A DNA stretch of 64,000 bases. Source: Acridotheres tristis. Its lineage: Eukaryota > Chordata > Aves > Passeriformes > Sturnidae. Shown piece by piece: positions 61,420-64,000 of the stretch. Below the pieces are notes generated by a model. It had not been told where the DNA came from. It searched no databases and saw nothing but the letters and a program-made list of their open reading frames with translations. The stretch is from contig CM072884.1 in assembly GCA_037013685.1 (NCBI GenBank), forward strand, positions 8,184,001 through 8,248,000. The letters run 5' to 3'. How positions within the stretch are numbered: position 1 is the first letter of the stretch; every line of letters begins with the position of its first letter. The position numbers and the translations under genes are program-made.

Positions 61420-64000
61420 CTGTTTTGTTTTCTGTCAGATGCAGCTCATGAAATTTACAGATCATTTTATGTTTGTAGAACAGGGACTTTGCTCCTATTT
61501 GCACCTTCAAATGTGATATTTATTTCTGTTATAAAGCCTTCCATGTTCAACCTTTTCCCTTTTATTTTCTGGTATGAAGCAAATCATGACCAAAAGAAGA
61601 AAATCAGGCACAGAATGCTCATGTTTGATGTGTTTGCAAGTTTTCTAAGAAAATTTTTGCTGCTGCAGAAGGCCCTTATCCTATAAGCCAGATCTTTGTG
61701 AATGCATTCTTGCAACCATACCATGGATTTTCTCATGGTTCATATGTCAAAACATATCCCATTCAGTCTGAATTTTGTAACACTCAGCATCCAGTCTTGC
61801 CTTTATTCCTTTCACAATAACTTCTCAGCATCCAGTCATATTCCTGTTCTACAGAGATAAAAAGTATTATTTGTTTTTTAAGTCAAAATCACACTCCTCT
61901 TTGGAACTATTGAGTATGAATACGTTACTTATTCAGTAGCAAAACCTCTGATGGATAAGTTTGTTCAACTGCGTATTGAAATGGCACAACATAGCTCTGA
62001 TATTTTTCTAGTTGGCCACAAACAATTTTTACATTTAATGTGGAAATTTGCATCTCAAAGAGAGCTGCTTTGTTTGCCATGCAGTAATCTCAAATCCTTT
62101 TTGGCTACCATTATGCACACCCTATTGCTTTGCCATTTTGAATCAAAATTTTCCATATATGTATCTTGATAATTGTCCACATTCACAAAAAAAAGTAAAA
62201 AAGAAACATGATTGGATAATTCCAATTAATAGAAAAGAGGAAAAAGACTGAAAAAACCCTACATTTCAATTTCTACCTCGCAAAAGCTTAAAGATGTTTT
62301 GATGTCTATTTTAATAATGCTAAAATAACAGAATTTCATGCTCTTGCCCAGGGCAGGGGAACATTTTCTCTGTGGGAGAGGGCAAGGGCCCTTCAGTGAG
62401 AGTGCACTCCTCACCATTCTTTGGCACCAAAAAAACAAACATGTTTGAGCAAATATACAACCTGTATTCTGCAGAAAACCTTAAGCCAACACGATGTAAC
62501 TCTAAATGGGTACAAGATAAAAGAAGGGAGGGAATATTCTGCCTTCGGTTCAGGACAACAGAGTCATTTATCATGAAGCAACAAACAAAAAAAAAAAAGG
62601 AGCTACAGAGCAAACAAAGCAAGCAGAAAAAAGGAAGACAATGCCTGTCTGGCTCAGATTTCTTGCTACCTCTTCATCCAACACCTGTCTTCAAGTGACT
62701 GCAGATGAGGAAGCATGTTGGCTTTATTTTGCATATTTTCTCCGTCCTCATTGTCACTTTAGTGCATCAAAGTATGCTGATAATCCAGTAGGGAGAGAAA
62801 AGCAAAATTAGAACCCAGAGGTATCCATTCTGATTGGGCATGGGAGTGAACATGAAAGGGGTGAAGGGGAGAGCAGACAAACACACCAGTAGACAGTGTG
62901 ATGGGATGGAAAATAAGAAGGAGGAAGAAAAAATAAGAATTTTTTTTTTCCTTCTTGTGTACGTATTGCTCTTTAAGAAGGTAAAAGATAAAGCACTAGA
63001 AAAAAACTGTTGAAAAATTTTTATCAGTTCCTAGCAAAGTCTAGTCAGTAATAATTAAAGAACCTTATTTTCCCCCAGCATGTTAGTTTTTAAAAAAAAC
63101 ATAAATCCAAAGTGTAAATAATTTTATTGTATTTCAATCCTTGCAAAGAGTTCATAATCATATTTCAAATGTATTCTGCAATTTTAACTTCACAAGCTCT
63201 TTGGCTGATTCAAAACATTCAAACATATTATTAATTCCATGTTACAGTTTCAAAGATGTAAATGATAAATAAACATAGCTCTGACTACATTGTTTGGCTA
63301 TTGGTAAAAACGTATTTTTAAAATCACTTTGCCATCATTGGATTCTATTTTGCATTCTCATTCATAGGCAAGAAAAGTCAATAAATCTATTTTATTTCCA
63401 GAAGGAAACAAATATTTTTTTATTTGACTCTCCAGATTGTCAGCAATGCACCTACTCAGTTTAATCTACATTATTCTACAGCCAAAGTTGTATCATTATC
63501 ACAATATCAGTGTTGTTGACACCTTTTTCAATTGTGTGAAATATTTACAATGTTAATGAAAAAAAAAAACATTTTGACAAAAGACACAGCTTAGAGACAA
63601 CATTTTCCTTTAAAGAGGTATTCTTTCCTTTAAAAGCATGAAATTTCCTAAATAATAATCTTGAAACTTGTTTTCCTGGAAATGTAATTACCTTCATCAG
63701 TACTTGCATCAAGTCAAAATATGCTCCTCTTGATAGAGACAAGGATGTTCTCCTGTTGTTAACAGCATTTTCTGGAATACCAGCTCAACAGATACATGGA
63801 TCAGTCAGCAAAGATAAAAAATGTATTTTACACTACATTAAATATCTTAGTTAGTTTGCTGATATTTCTTTTGATAATATTTGTTCTCTGAAACTCTCCT
63901 GCTGTCCACACGAATCAGAAATTAGATTCTTTTGATGTTCAACCCTAGCACTGCTGTAGGCATTACCTATTCTGTGTGAAGGTGAGGTGAATGCTGACTC

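Larger units (their letters stand above)
58414..64000 (+). other. ROBO1 intron to the window end, no exon seen
   Basis: Apart from the G-run, CTCF-like and homopolymer entries, the sequence is ordinary AT-rich intron. A GC-richer patch at 58690-58810 has frames on both strands but no recognisable protein. The next ROBO1 coding exon, which should begin with a codon completing Asp and encode an acidic linker, was not seen. Confidence 0.55.

Noticed and set aside
5510..64000. Next ROBO1 exon, first Ig-domain exon, or the alternative short-isoform first exon
   Set aside because: I looked for the acidic linker after QLIP, the SRLRQEDFPPRIVEHP block and the DUTT1-type start and did not see any of them. 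A short exon could still have been missed by eye.
1..64000. CRISPR arrays, tRNA or rRNA genes, intact retroviral genes
   Set aside because: No regularly spaced repeats, no clear tRNA or rRNA sequence, and only LTR fragments with no coding region.

Overview
The window looks like nuclear DNA from a bird. It is AT-rich and almost wholly non-coding. It carries several 5'-truncated CR1 LINE copies of the type that dominates bird genomes, one much older CR1-like copy, and two fragments of one LTR family that I recognise from bird genomes. I see no SINE-rich mammalian repeat pattern and nothing bacterial or viral that is intact. The species cannot be fixed from this sequence.

One protein-coding exon can be supported. 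It lies at 5363-5503 on the + strand and is the first coding exon of the long isoform of ROBO1, the axon-guidance receptor for SLIT ligands. It has a splice acceptor, a short 5'UTR with an in-frame stop, an ATG, a 29-residue secretory signal peptide starting MKWK and ending QLIP, and a clean GT donor. Positions 1-5360 are then upstream intron, and 5504-64000 is the start of the very long intron that follows this exon in ROBO1. I did not see the next coding exon, the first Ig-domain exon or the alternative DUTT1-type first exon. All other open frames of 60-135 codons look like chance or repeat-derived frames.

Layout: 1-2690 unique intron with a perfect 9-bp hairpin; about 2695-3260 LTR fragment (sense +); 4430-4590 CR1 3' end (+); 5363-5503 ROBO1 exon; about 10165-10330 degenerate CR1 (-); 25385-25650 CR1 (-); 28395-29010 ancient CR1-like reverse transcriptase relic (+); 29130-29345 and 30290-30495 two diverged copies of an unidentified sequence; 32773-32820 a 19-bp tandem repeat; about 36165-36714 LTR fragment (sense -) with 48-bp internal periodicity; 42683-42696 a perfect RFX X-box palindrome; 43104-43175 short CR1 piece (-); 44435-44488 a nested hairpin in likely conserved sequence; 49985-50205 CR1 (-); 58083-58413 CR1 (-) with a candidate 8-bp target-site duplication; 58998-59010 a CTCF-like site. 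Between these are unique AT-rich intron, homopolymer runs and several T/G-only tracts.

There is no operon-like or multi-gene system here. The interest lies in how the ROBO1 exon starts translation, in candidate regulatory elements in the intron, and in the unidentified duplicated segment near 29-30.5 kb. I found no convincing evidence of an undescribed biological system.
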